DNA of 32,497 nucleotides from CAYPIE01 sp964410665 (lineage in GTDB: Bacteria; Planctomycetota; Planctomycetia; Gemmatales; Gemmataceae). The position numbers were made by a program, and so were the translations under genes. Below the pieces are notes generated by a model. It was not told where the DNA came from. It was given only the letters and a program-made list of their open reading frames with translations, and did not search any database. Shown here in pieces: positions 6,990-15,382 of this stretch (within the stretch, counting starts at the first letter, position 1; the number at the start of each line of letters is the position of its first letter). Where the stretch lies: assembly GCA_964410665.1 (NCBI GenBank), contig CAYPIE010000067.1:1-32497 (forward strand), written 5' to 3'.

Positions 6990-9900
6990 TTACTTCAGCA
7001 GCCGTTCTAGAAGCACCAACCCACTGCTGCCGAGTGGCACGATCAGCGAGGCGAGGACGGGGTCACGGTAGAACCCCGCGTACACCCCGCCGTGCAAGTC
7101 GTCGATTTCTTGCTTCGCCGCCTCGAGCCGCTGGCGGGTGTCGGGCTGGGGATGTTTCGCATCCGCGAGTAGAAGAACCACCAGGGCGTCGACGGCTTTT
7201 TCCTTGGCGCGGCGGGCGACTCGGTGGAGCATCAGGGCGCAAATCAGCGCAGTGAGGGGGATCACCAGCCCGACCAGGACGACCGGTATATCCCAGTGCC
7301 AGTTGTCGAAGAGGCTGCTGTGCGCCACGACCAGTACCAGTAGCACAACGAAGGGGTAGATGATCATGCCGGACTCGACTTCGGTCGCGTCGCGAATCAG
7401 CTTGACCACCTTGGGTAGGCGGTAGGCCCGGTTGAGGTTGTCTTCGGTCACCTCGCCTTCGGGCCAGGTGTCCGGGGAGCGGATGACCCCCATCACGAAG
7501 CGATACGCCAGCATGGTCCGGTCCATGACAAAAACCAGGAGGAAGGCGATCACCAACCCGGTGCACCACAGGACCGCCTTGTTCGTCCACCAGGTCAACA
7601 GACCTCGCGGTTGAAGCTCGGTGCGGTCAAAGAAAACCCAGACTAGCACGATCAGGAGGGCGTAGATGGCTGTCAACACTGTGCAGCGGCCGAGCCAGCG
7701 TTCGCTGAAGTTCGCGAACTCGTGCCAAACCTTCATCTGGGGTCCGCGCGGCCGCCACCACCACGCGGCCAAACCACGTGCCGCAGGTGCCTGGTCCGAG
7801 GAGGGCGAGGCTGTGGAGGAGGCCGGCTGGATGAGGGTCGCTTCCAGCTTCCGATTCCGCGAGCCAATTTCGAGCACACACTTCACCACGAAGTAGACGC
7901 CCAGGGCCGCCGCCAGGTAGCGCAGGAGAATGGTCGGCCAGACACTGACACCGGCGAACAAGACGAACGGCTCCTCTGCTTCGAACTTCTGCAGCACGAA
8001 GATCCACACCCCCAGGAGCACGCCGACGGTGATGACTACTGCCAACACGAGTGGGGTGACCCAGTTGCTCTGGGACGGCTTGGCCGGGTCCGCGGCCGGC
8101 ACCAGCCGGAACAACCGCCCCAGGTCGACGAAAAAGTCCTGGAACGGGCGGGACAGGGGGAGGATGAGCAGCCCCACCAACAGCACCATCACCCCCAGGA
8201 GCACCCCGTCCCGGGTGTTTACCTCAGACGGGCTGAACCGGTCGGTGTTGGGGTGGACCGGGAGCGGTGGATCTTCGTTGGCAAACGGTGCGAGTTGGAA
8301 CCCGCCGCGACTGCTCACCTCAGTCAGAATCACTGGGAGTCGTCGGTCCGTCCGGTCGTAGGGGTCGCTTGCGGTTTCGGCCTCCCTCAACGGCGTCGGG
8401 GGCCGAAACCGCAAGGCTTTCAAGTAACCGAGGTAGCTGGCGGTGTCATACCCGCTTCGGAACGGCGGGATCCTCCCCTGGAACTGGTCATGTAGGCATA
8501 AGCCGTAGTGCGAAGCGATCAACAGGTTTCGCGTCACCCCGTAGTCGCCGGGCTGCAGGAGTCGGGCGTCCAGGTCGGTGGTGAAGAAGATGGCCCCTGG
8601 AAAGTGTGGCCGCAACGCTTTAAGGATCAAATACTTGTCGTAAAAGTCGCTGCCCAGAACGCCGACGGCCTCATACGGCTGGCCCGATGCGGTGTCCGCC
8701 TTCATGTTCTCGACGAGCCGCCGCAGGTAATCGACCTGCGAGTCACCGACCGCCTCGTCGAGCGTCGGGCGGGAGGGCTTCTGGTCTGCGGGGGCGTCGG
8801 CGGCGAACATCGGGCGTCGACTGGCCGCGGGGCCGATGGTCTTCCCATCCAGGCCGCGCATGTAGGAGTAGGTTATCGGAGAGAGTTTCTGAAAGTAGTT
8901 CGGCATCTCCCGGCCATAGGCGGTGTCCCATTCGGCAATCAGCGCCACCCGGGCGGGCCGCTTGGGGCTACGGTTGTTCAGTTCCCGGATCAGCACGTCC
9001 GCCAGACGCTGGTCGTCGCCGATGACGAAGTCCAGGATCGGCCCATATCCGCGCCACCAACCGCCGACGAGAAGTTGCAACGAATCGTGGTAGGATCGAT
9101 ACGCGGTTCGGACCCTCGGGGAGGTAGAGAAGGTGACGTAGAGCGGACATCCGTCCAAGGCCCGCTGCCCCCGGGAGACGTCTGCGCGAGAATCGCCACG
9201 GCACACCTCAAGGCCCCTGGTGTCAAGGCCCCTGGTGTAAAGGCCCCTGGTGATCACCGCCAGGTTGTCGGAGCCGATGCGGCCGGTAATGCCGACCTCC
9301 AGTGGACCCGCAAGTTTCGCATCGAGGCAGGATTTGAACACGCCGACGGTCTCTAACCGCTTGGCTCCCGGAGCAGCCGACAGACGCAAATCGGGGACCC
9401 AGAGTAGGCATACACTCTCGTAGAAAGGGCGGTCTTGATCGGGGTTCCGGGGAGTCTCGGCTGTCGACGACTGCCTCGGGCCCTCGTTCGGCTTGAACCA
9501 TTCGAAAGGGACTAACACCGCGGCACGTCGCGGCCCAAGCCGAGTCGACGGCTCGAGAACCTTTAGGTACTTGATCTTGGAACTGAGCTGCGCCGGGACG
9601 TACCCGGCCGTGTTCATTGCCGACAAGGCGGCGTAGCGCTCACGACGGCGTAACTCGGACTCCTTGAAGGTGTACCCGGCGGGGATCCACACGAACAGGA
9701 CCAGGGTCCGCCCACCCCCCGCCGGCTTGTCATCGATCAGCTCCCCGGCCGCGCGATGCAATGGCTCTTCTTCCCCGGATTGCGTGTTCGTCCAAAGCGG
9801 CCCCGGTCGAGGGCCCTGGGCGCTCAGGGCCGATTCGTGCGCGCGGACCGTACCGAGCGGGTCTTGCCACAGCCGGGCGCGCGCCTCAGGGTCCGCCCCG

Positions 9901-10055
9901 ACCTCCACCGGGGGGCTCTCGTCCCCGAGCGGCCTCGGGCTGTTCAGCGACGGCTGCACCCCCACAAACACCCCAAAGCCGACGACGAAGAAGCCGGCCA
10001 GAAACGGCCAGAAACGGCCGATCGCCAGCAACGGGTTGTCACTATCTCGACTCAT
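6990..10055 (-). CDS. Large membrane protein with periplasmic-binding-protein-like region
   Basis: This 1021-residue protein has one N-terminal membrane segment (14-33), a large soluble region (about 35-610) and seven predicted membrane segments near 617-635, 667-688, 704-724, 791-810, 827-845, 896-912 and 923-943. The soluble part, about 300-590, looks like a type I periplasmic-binding fold: PARVALIAEWDTAYG, then VGVLGSDFYDKYLILKALRP, then AIFFTTDLDARLL and RNLLIASHYGL. This suggests an extracytoplasmic sensor coupled to a membrane domain. I do not know a named family. It lies 91 bases downstream of the patatin gene in the same orientation, so a shared transcript is likely. TRGL is repeated at residues 269-283. 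The ATG at 10055 gives a normal signal-anchor start. Confidence 0.75.
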   Translation of the reverse strand: MSRDSDNPLLAIGRFWPFLAGFFVVGFGVFVGVQPSLNSPRPLGDESPPVEVGADPEARARLWQDPLGTVRAHESALSAQGPRPGPLWTNTQSGEEEPLHRAAGELIDDKPAGGGRTLVLFVWIPAGYTFKESELRRRERYAALSAMNTAGYVPAQLSSKIKYLKVLEPSTRLGPRRAAVLVPFEWFKPNEGPRQSSTAETPRNPDQDRPFYESVCLLWVPDLRLSAAPGAKRLETVGVFKSCLDAKLAGPLEVGITGRIGSDNLAVITRGLYTRGLDTRGLEVCRGDSRADVSRGQRALDGCPLYVTFSTSPRVRTAYRSYHDSLQLLVGGWWRGYGPILDFVIGDDQRLADVLIRELNNRSPKRPARVALIAEWDTAYGREMPNYFQKLSPITYSYMRGLDGKTIGPAASRRPMFAADAPADQKPSRPTLDEAVGDSQVDYLRRLVENMKADTASGQPYEAVGVLGSDFYDKYLILKALRPHFPGAIFFTTDLDARLLQPGDYGVTRNLLIASHYGLCLHDQFQGRIPPFRSGYDTASYLGYLKALRFRPPTPLREAETASDPYDRTDRRLPVILTEVSSRGGFQLAPFANEDPPLPVHPNTDRFSPSEVNTRDGVLLGVMVLLVGLLILPLSRPFQDFFVDLGRLFRLVPAADPAKPSQSNWVTPLVLAVVITVGVLLGVWIFVLQKFEAEEPFVLFAGVSVWPTILLRYLAAALGVYFVVKCVLEIGSRNRKLEATLIQPASSTASPSSDQAPAARGLAAWWWRPRGPQMKVWHEFANFSERWLGRCTVLTAIYALLIVLVWVFFDRTELQPRGLLTWWTNKAVLWCTGLVIAFLLVFVMDRTMLAYRFVMGVIRSPDTWPEGEVTEDNLNRAYRLPKVVKLIRDATEVESGMIIYPFVVLLVLVVAHSSLFDNWHWDIPVVLVGLVIPLTALICALMLHRVARRAKEKAVDALVVLLLADAKHPQPDTRQRLEAAKQEIDDLHGGVYAGFYRDPVLASLIVPLGSSGLVLLERLLK
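9208..9252 (-). repeat. Three-copy 15-bp microrepeat inside the membrane protein gene
   Basis: AGGCCCCTGGTGT recurs with a 15-base period and encodes repeated TRGL units (residues 269-283) in the soluble region. The in-frame expansion is probably slippage, without obvious function. Confidence 0.8.
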
Positions 10056-10146
10056 GTTGCCCTCCGCGCCTGAGCGGTTGTCTGTGTTCGAGAATCCCGA
10101 GCGGGCTTAGCTGTACGCCCCCCGCCTTCTGTACGGACTCCCGGGC

Positions 10147-12054
10147 TTATTCCCGTGGCACTAGCCGTTTAATCGGTTCGGGCCGGGGCACCCGGTCGTT
10201 GTCGAAGTGGCCGTCGTGGCCGGGATAGTCCTGTTGCAAGAACGTGCGGATCGCGCTGATCAGCTCCCAGGCGCGGGCGCACCAATCATCTCCCTGGGGG
10301 AACGGGAACCCTGCGCGTTGTCCCGGGGTAAGCAGTCGCTCGTAGTCCGGTTGGGTCGCAAACGACTCGAGCATCTCCTTGAGCTCACGCTCGAGCTGGG
10401 CCATGATAACCAGAAAGCGGACCCAGCGGTGGTGATCGAAGCAGAATCCGCTGGCCAGCCGCCGGCCCGCCTCGGCCCCTTTCTGCTGCACCTCGCGGAT
10501 AACATCGCCGGGCATGCCTAGGTTTAGACTCCCCTCGTTCGCCCGGAGCCGAACGGTGACGATGCGTTCGCGGTAGCTTGGCAGATCCGACTGGGCGTTG
10601 TCGCGGTGGTTCTTCGCGGTGTAGAAGATGGCCTTGGCCAGCCCCAGGACCGTGTGAAAGTCGCGCCACTCCGCCGCGCCCGGCTCATCCGCGCGGGGCA
10701 AGTGGACCGCGTCGAGCCCTGTCGCGTCCCCACTACTCCCGGTTGGGTAGGTCAGGTAGCCAGCCTGCACCTGCTCGCCCGGGGATGCCGGGTCGGCTTC
10801 GACCACCTTGAAGGCCTCGGGGGGCATGTCGGCGAGGTTGATGCCGAAAGTCGGCCAGGGCGGGAGCCAGCTGTCGAACATGTGGATGGGGAAGTTGCTC
10901 ACGATGCCCCCGTCGCTGAAGTAGTTCCGCAACACGTCCCCGGGACCGACGCGCAACACTCCATCCCGGGGGCCCCTCTGCAGGGCGCTAACTTTTACCG
11001 TGTACAGCGGCACGGCGCTGAACAGGACCGGGAAGCTCAAACTCATGCGGACCGCCACCACCACCGGCAGCCCGGCCCCGCACGGCAGGAGCCGAAGCGG
11101 ACCCTCGGGGGCCACTTCGAGGGTCCGCCCTTCTTCCGACCGGCCCGTCTGGATCGACGGCGGCGCGTTCCGGGCCAAGGCGTCCATGACGCGGGGGGGG
11201 AAGAACGCCGCCAGCTCTTCCGGCTTGTAGAGCAGCACCTCCTCCTCGTCCGGAAAGCGGACCGGCCGTTTGATCGACAGGTTGCACGTCATCAGGGCGA
11301 GCTCGATCCCCATCGGCTCACCGGCTGGGTCGGTGTGCCCATGCAAGTGGCGAAAGGTCAGCGGTCCCGCCGCGTCCGGCAAACCGGCCAGCTCGTCGAG
11401 TTGTCGGGTCAGGTACTCGGTGAGGGCTTCCGAGCTGCCGGGGCTCGGACTCAAGCCGGTGCACATGCCAAAATGATTCTGCCTGACCGCCTCGACGAAC
11501 CCTCGGGCGGACCTCCAGAAACGGTGAGCGGCCAGCCCGAGCCAGACGAGAACAGTCATCAGGCCGAGCAGCAGCCCGACGGCCGCCGCCCCGAGGGTGC
11601 TCATCGCCCCGACCAGACCACCTAGCAGCCCGACCACCACGCCCAAACCCAGACCGACCAACCCCGCCCTGACGAGCACGGGCACCAGCAGCGAGCGGGC
11701 CCACCGGCCCGCCGTGGCTTCCCCCTCCTGTTCGACGTAGTGTCGCAGCAGGTCGAAGGCGGGCCGGGTCTCAGGGTTCGGCTGGAACAGGCTCAACAAC
11801 CGGCCCGGGCGTGCCAGATCTTCCGCCAGGGCGGCGAGCCTGGTAAAGCCGCCCGCATGGCGGCCGTACTCGGCCGCGGCGGCCGCCGCGGCTGCGATCC
11901 CGCCGGCACTGGCACCGCCGATGCTGCGGAAGCGGTACTTGCGGGCGAGTTCCAGGATGGCCTGCGGATAGACCACCCCGCTGGTGATCCCGCCTTTCAT
12001 GACCAGATCACAAAAATGCGTGGGCTGGGCGTAGGGGTTGTTGCTGTCGGTCAT
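10147..12054 (-). CDS. Patatin-like phospholipase with membrane segments
   Basis: This 635-residue patatin-type lipid acyl hydrolase has the oxyanion-hole motif KGGITSGVVYP (20-30), the nucleophile elbow GGASAGG (46-52, Ser49) and the catalytic Asp in DGG (381-383). All the residues of the Ser-Asp dyad are present, so it is probably active. A Gly/Leu/Val-rich stretch, about 119-176, forms two or three membrane helices inserted within the patatin core, which would tether it to the inner membrane. The ATG at 12054 has GAGGAAG nine or so bases upstream; an ATG at 12090 is less likely. It is flanked by the EEP gene upstream and the sensor-like membrane protein downstream on the same strand. Patatins are effectors in several anti-phage systems (for example CapV in CBASS), but no cyclase is nearby. 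Confidence 0.85.
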   Translation of the reverse strand: MTDSNNPYAQPTHFCDLVMKGGITSGVVYPQAILELARKYRFRSIGGASAGGIAAAAAAAAEYGRHAGGFTRLAALAEDLARPGRLLSLFQPNPETRPAFDLLRHYVEQEGEATAGRWARSLLVPVLVRAGLVGLGLGVVVGLLGGLVGAMSTLGAAAVGLLLGLMTVLVWLGLAAHRFWRSARGFVEAVRQNHFGMCTGLSPSPGSSEALTEYLTRQLDELAGLPDAAGPLTFRHLHGHTDPAGEPMGIELALMTCNLSIKRPVRFPDEEEVLLYKPEELAAFFPPRVMDALARNAPPSIQTGRSEEGRTLEVAPEGPLRLLPCGAGLPVVVAVRMSLSFPVLFSAVPLYTVKVSALQRGPRDGVLRVGPGDVLRNYFSDGGIVSNFPIHMFDSWLPPWPTFGINLADMPPEAFKVVEADPASPGEQVQAGYLTYPTGSSGDATGLDAVHLPRADEPGAAEWRDFHTVLGLAKAIFYTAKNHRDNAQSDLPSYRERIVTVRLRANEGSLNLGMPGDVIREVQQKGAEAGRRLASGFCFDHHRWVRFLVIMAQLERELKEMLESFATQPDYERLLTPGQRAGFPFPQGDDWCARAWELISAIRTFLQQDYPGHDGHFDNDRVPRPEPIKRLVPRE

Positions 12055-12091
12055 GGTTGGGACTTCCTCGCTCGACCAAAGGGATTCCACA

Positions 12092-12133
12092 CTCCGCCGT
12101 TCGGGCCAGGCGTGTCGGCCCCACCGAACGGAG
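12092..12133 (-). terminator. Hairpin between EEP and patatin genes
   Basis: CCGTTCGG (12097-12104) pairs with CCGAACGG (12124-12131), extended by CTC/GAG after a three-base bulge and by GGCC pairing inside the loop. There is no U-tract, so it may attenuate or stabilise the message rather than terminate it. Confidence 0.35.
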
Positions 12134-12155
12134 CCACCGCCCCGCCACGAGACGC

Positions 12156-13148
12156 TCAGGGCCGTTCTTGCAAAGTACGTACCTCCCTGCGTAACTGCTC
12201 CATCTCGGCGGACAACTGATCCAGCCGTTGCAGGATCGCCGCGATCTGCTCGTCCCGGGTTCGGCCGTCGCGGCGTGGTGTTCCCACGGCGTCGGAGGCG
12301 ACCCGATCCGGAAGGACGAAGACGGCATCGACGGGGCGGTGGTCCATGGTGACGTCATCGTCGACGAAACCGAGCGTGTCGGCCACACGGTCCCCGGTCC
12401 GTTTCAGGATGCGGCTCTCACCGGTCCATCCGAGCGGCGGGTTGGCGACGAAGACGAAGTCGAGGACGGTGGTATAGCGGGCGTTGTCCTCGGTCTTCAC
12501 TAGGGCCAGCGGCCGGACCCACTGCACGAACCCGCCCTCGGTGAGGTTGTTGTACCCCCGGTCCCGGTTGCCCGCGTCGCCCCGGAAGATGTGGTAGTCG
12601 AAGTTGTAATCGCCGACCATGATGACCGGCTCCTGCTGCCGCATCGCCCAGTCGCGGAGGGCGGACGCCTGACGATGGCGCAGCGCTGCGTCGCCGCGTT
12701 GCAGATGGTTGACGACGAAGAAGAACGGCTGGCCGGAGGTCCTGCCCCTGAACCGTGCGACCAACGGGGCTCGCTGACGCTCGATGTCGGCCAGTCCGCC
12801 GAACTCCTCGGTCAACTCTCGGTGCGCGAGCAGTTCGAGCTTGTCCCGGTCGTACAGGATTTGCAGCCGGATCCCGCCACCAGTGGTGCCGAGGATGGAC
12901 TGGAAGGTGCCTGGCTCATCCGCCCCGACCGCGGCCAGGTAGTCATTCGCCCGACCCGGACGGACCTCACTCAGCCCCCAAAGATGCACCCCGTCCTTTG
13001 CTCGCAACTGCTCGCGGATGAACGACATCGATGCCTGTCCGTTGCCTTCGAGATTCCAGCCGAGCACGCGCAACTCGACCGGGGCGGCGTCGACCGATGC
13101 ACTGAGCCCGAGCACCGAGACGACCAGGGTAAGCACGTTTCGAACCAT
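12156..13148 (-). CDS. Secreted endonuclease/exonuclease/phosphatase (EEP) family protein
   Basis: This 330-residue protein has a signal peptide (1-21, ending SVDAAP) followed by an EEP catalytic domain. Its motifs are all present and in order: LGWNLE (Asn32), LSEV (Glu61), VNHLQRG (His148), GDYNFD (Asp180, Asn182), TTVLDFVFV (Asp230) and DHRPV (Asp269-His270). EEP enzymes are metal-dependent and cleave DNA, RNA or phosphoesters such as phospholipid head groups; the substrate cannot be told from sequence. Residues 298-328 form a leucine-zipper-like coiled coil, unusual for the family and suggesting dimerisation or a partner. It is the first gene of a minus-strand set with the patatin and the large membrane protein. 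Confidence 0.85.
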   Translation of the reverse strand: MVRNVLTLVVSVLGLSASVDAAPVELRVLGWNLEGNGQASMSFIREQLRAKDGVHLWGLSEVRPGRANDYLAAVGADEPGTFQSILGTTGGGIRLQILYDRDKLELLAHRELTEEFGGLADIERQRAPLVARFRGRTSGQPFFFVVNHLQRGDAALRHRQASALRDWAMRQQEPVIMVGDYNFDYHIFRGDAGNRDRGYNNLTEGGFVQWVRPLALVKTEDNARYTTVLDFVFVANPPLGWTGESRILKRTGDRVADTLGFVDDDVTMDHRPVDAVFVLPDRVASDAVGTPRRDGRTRDEQIAAILQRLDQLSAEMEQLRREVRTLQERP

Positions 13149-13634
13149 CGGGTGAACCCTCTTCTGTCAGTCGTGCTCGCACCGTTGGAACAGGTTCGCG
13201 AGCGCGAGGTTATGGGGAAACGAAACCGATATGCTGGATAGACAGAAACGACATCAGAACCTGTCCACCGGCCCTCTTCATAAGATAAGCGAAGGGAAGA
13301 ACGCGAACCGGAAAAAAAAATGCGGGAAAGTCGACATGATCTGCTCCGATTCAGCTCACAGTCGACAATTCTGAGCCAACAATCAAAAAGTAGCTCGATA
13401 TTTTTCTTTCGTTTGATATAACAACATTATTATAGTTTAATTGTTCTCGCCGAATACCCCAAACAAGCGTGGTTTCCGTTCACCTGTTGGTTCCTTGCGC
13501 GCCCCGAACTGCGAGGTGGATCGCCGAGGTTGCGACCATGACTGCTCTTCTGGAACCCTGTAGATCGCGGAGTCAGATTGGCGGGAAGCTAGCCTGCAAG
13601 AGGCAGACGGGCTCCCCCTCCCTGGGCAACGTGC
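13149..13634. other. AT-rich intergenic region
   Basis: No gene is recognised in these 486 bases. The segment 13300-13445 is strikingly AT-rich against its surroundings. It holds a plus-strand TTGATA, 17 bases, TTTAAT promoter-like pair (13413-13441) and, on the minus strand, a perfect TATAAT at 13434-13429 without a good -35. A short frame starting at 13469 merges into the portal remnant and is probably not a gene. Confidence 0.5.
13413..13441 (+). promoter_or_regulatory. Sigma-70-like promoter pair
   Basis: TTGATA (13413-13418) and TTTAAT (13436-13441) each match consensus at five of six bases with a 17-base spacer. The promoter points into pseudogene debris, so it may be a relic. Chance is also possible because the region is AT-rich. 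Confidence 0.35.
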
Positions 13635-13880
13635 GTGTGAGGGACGATGACTCTCCTCAGAAACGGGAGGCACTGGCCGCCCGCTACGGCCTGCGGAGCA
13701 TTATCGAATTCTGAGCCTTGCACGGGCTATCCGGTGGAATGGGGCAAGGTGCCGTGGCTGCCCCTAGCCTGGGTACGAACAGACTCTGACAGACGCCGGG
13801 ACTCCTCGACGAGATTCGGGGAAGGCTCACCTACGCTGAATGGGAGCCGATCCGATCGAGGGCAGGAAGAGGAAGGCTGA
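13635..13880 (+). pseudogene. Portal protein 3'-end remnant
   Basis: This is a second portal C-terminus. KREALAARYGLRSIIEF in one frame ends at a TGA where the intact portal has RSINEI. After a shift, a second frame encodes VPWLPLAWVRTDSDRR and ends at 13880 with EEEG. It therefore carries both a nonsense change and a frameshift. The first part is only moderately similar to the intact portal, whereas 13747-13855 is identical. Confidence 0.85.
13747..13855 (+). repeat. Direct repeat copy B
   Basis: Identical over 109 bases to 5157-5265 and in the same orientation. The two copies bracket the antitoxin debris and the EEP/patatin/membrane-protein cluster. Confidence 0.92.
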
Positions 13881-13955
13881 AAAGGCTGAATTCGGGTGCC
13901 CGTGTCATGGCAGAATGAACGTATAGGTTCGCGAACCATCCAGGGAGGACTGCCC

Positions 13956-14030
13956 GTGGCTACCATTCGTACCGTGATTCATGAGCGACGCATCGAGGGC
14001 CCGGCTCCGGATTCGTCCGCAAACAGATAT
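13956..14030 (+). pseudogene. Third copy of antitoxin-like gene start
   Basis: A GTG at 13956 with GGGAGG upstream opens VATIRTVIHERRIEGPAP, matching the genes at 5357 and 6735. The match ends after about 18 codons and the frame fuses into a restriction-enzyme fragment. The leader from about 13888 also matches that of copy one. Confidence 0.7.
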
Positions 14031-14081
14031 GCGGGGAAACGCCATGAGGCGGTCCCCCCTCAACACGGGCCGGCGCCGGCG

Positions 14082-14310
14082 TTCATCAACAACCGCCTGA
14101 AGCAGGACGGCGGCCGCGGCACCGACGACCGGTTGAACCTGGTCCTCGAAGTGTCCGGGCAACAGAAGGAAAAGGACGCCAAGGTGCAACCCTCGCGCAC
14201 GGTGTGGGTGACGGGAGTGACCTACCTTGGCACGTACGGCGGTGGGCGTTTCAGGAGAACGACGGCAACGACCTGCATTGGACACAGCCCGAGATCGCCA
14301 GACTGGTGAC
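14082..14310 (+). pseudogene. Fragment of type III restriction enzyme (Res) C-terminus
   Basis: One frame reads FINNRLKQDGG, RLNLVLEVSGQQKEKDAK, TVWVTGV and LGTYG. After a frameshift near 14235 it continues RWAFQEND in another frame. Together these resemble the C-terminal nuclease-side end of type III Res subunits, where an LxxExxG strand is followed by a GRWAF-like block. The ATPase/helicase part and the Mod partner are absent. It is a small, frameshifted remnant. Confidence 0.45.
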
Positions 14311-14325
14311 GGGACGACAGGGCTT

Positions 14326-14355
14326 AAGTTACCCTTGTTGCCATCAAGGTAACTT
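14326..14355. repeat. Inverted repeat / hairpin
   Basis: AAGTTACC (14326-14333) pairs with GGTAACTT (14348-14355). After one bulged base a further TTG/CAA pairs, leaving a seven-base loop. GTTAC and GTAAC recur as a weaker pair near 14400-14426. The role is unknown; it lies between two gene fragments. Confidence 0.5.
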
Positions 14356-14645
14356 GGCTTGCGGGCAAGTTCCCCTGGAGAGTACTCGGCGATGGATTGG
14401 TTACGCTTTCGGTGAAAAAGGTAACGAGCTAGGGCGAGTCCGCATGCTCCCCGGAGACTTCGCGGGCCGTTTCCCGGGGCGTGTGATTCGGTCGGTTTAG
14501 GGCCACTGGACGTTCCAACTCGATCCTTTCCCCCCCCTCGTTCACCCGGACTGGGTCACCATTCCACGGCTGACCGAGGCGGAGCAGGTGCTGGGCGAAC
14601 TGGTCGGTTTGGGGCGTCAGCGCCTGGCGGCTCATCGACCTCTGC
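14356..14645. other. Unassigned stretch in gene graveyard
   Basis: No product is recognised on either strand. Short open frames such as the one ending near 14500 show no family features. It probably consists of eroded sequence between the Res and Fic remnants. Confidence 0.4.
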
Positions 14646-14932
14646 TAGAGCTACCACCACCGCACCGCGGCCGCGGTGCGCAGCCCGGCAGCGCTGCGGT
14701 TGGTGGATGAGCTGTTCGCCAGCCCCTACAAAACTCTGTGGCGGGCAATCCCGGCCACCGGGGTGGCCAAGAAGTCTGCCCAGAACACCATCGACAGGCT
14801 GCTGGAGGTCGGGCTGATCCGCGAGATCACCGGAAAGCAGCGGACCGGATCTATTGCGCGGATGAAATCCTCTGCCTGCTCGACGAACCCCTGACCGACC
14901 TGCCTGCAACTGGACGGTACGTTCATCACTAA
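14646..14932 (+). pseudogene. Fic family protein C-terminal remnant
   Basis: The frame with RSPAALRLVDELFASPYKTL, GVAKKSAQNTIDRLLEVGLIREITGKQR is the winged-helix C-terminal region typical of Fic/DOC AMPylase proteins. After a frameshift near 14850 the expected end continues in another frame as YCADEILCLLDEPL. The catalytic Fic core (HxFx[D/E]GNGR) is missing. The 5' boundary is unclear because the upstream codons include a stop. Confidence 0.6.
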
Positions 14933-15309
14933 GAAGAAGCTCAACGCGAAGCCCGCTTTGGTTTCGGTCGCTGCCCACAAACATGTGGCTGACCGCCGGC
15001 CGAACTTCACCACTCGGGAACTCGCCGACTTCGCCGCCGACGATGAAGCGCCGCCGTTCAGCGTCCTCAGCGACCAGTCTCTCGACCCACACCTCGTCAG
15101 GCAAGGGAAGAACGAGCCGGACGCCAGGCCGCGGAAGAGCCCGGCCGTGCCGATCTCCACCCAGCGAGTGATCCGGAAATGTAGGAGGGGGACTCTGCCA
15201 TGTTTGATAGCAAAACACCACCAGATGTGCAGGAGAGTTACTTCCCGATGCTGATCTCCAGTCCGAACGCCTCGGTCGATCCTGGTTATCCGGGCAGAGC
15301 ATTATCCAT
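14933..15309. other. Unassigned stretch upstream of protease 3' end
   Basis: No gene can be supported. A frame near 14958 encodes TRELADFAADDEAPPF and similar, unrecognised. An ATG at 15200 with AGGAGG about 12 bases upstream starts MFDSKTPPDVQESYFP, but the frame continues into the opposite-strand protease gene and is probably a relic. Confidence 0.4.
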
Positions 15310-15344
15310 GGCCCTTCAAGCAGATTCGGTCAGCTTGAAGGACC
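15310..15344 (-). terminator. Strong hairpin after the four-gene operon
   Basis: On the minus strand GGTCCTTCAAGC pairs with GCTTGAAGGGCC, a 12-bp stem with one G-U pair and an 11-base loop, starting 38 bases past the protease stop. No U-tract follows, so it may mark the 3' end by hairpin stabilisation. Confidence 0.5.
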
Positions 15345-15382
15345 GCTGGCGTTGTCGCGCTCGACATCCCTGCGACCCGCGG

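Noticed and set aside
9208..9252. Regulatory repeat
   Set aside because: It is in-frame within the membrane protein gene and encodes TRGL units, so coding slippage is the simpler explanation.
10606..11625. Plus-strand open frame of 339 codons inside the patatin gene
   Set aside because: The opposite strand carries all patatin motifs; the composition of this frame (His/Arg/Gln/Pro-rich) is that of an antisense shadow.
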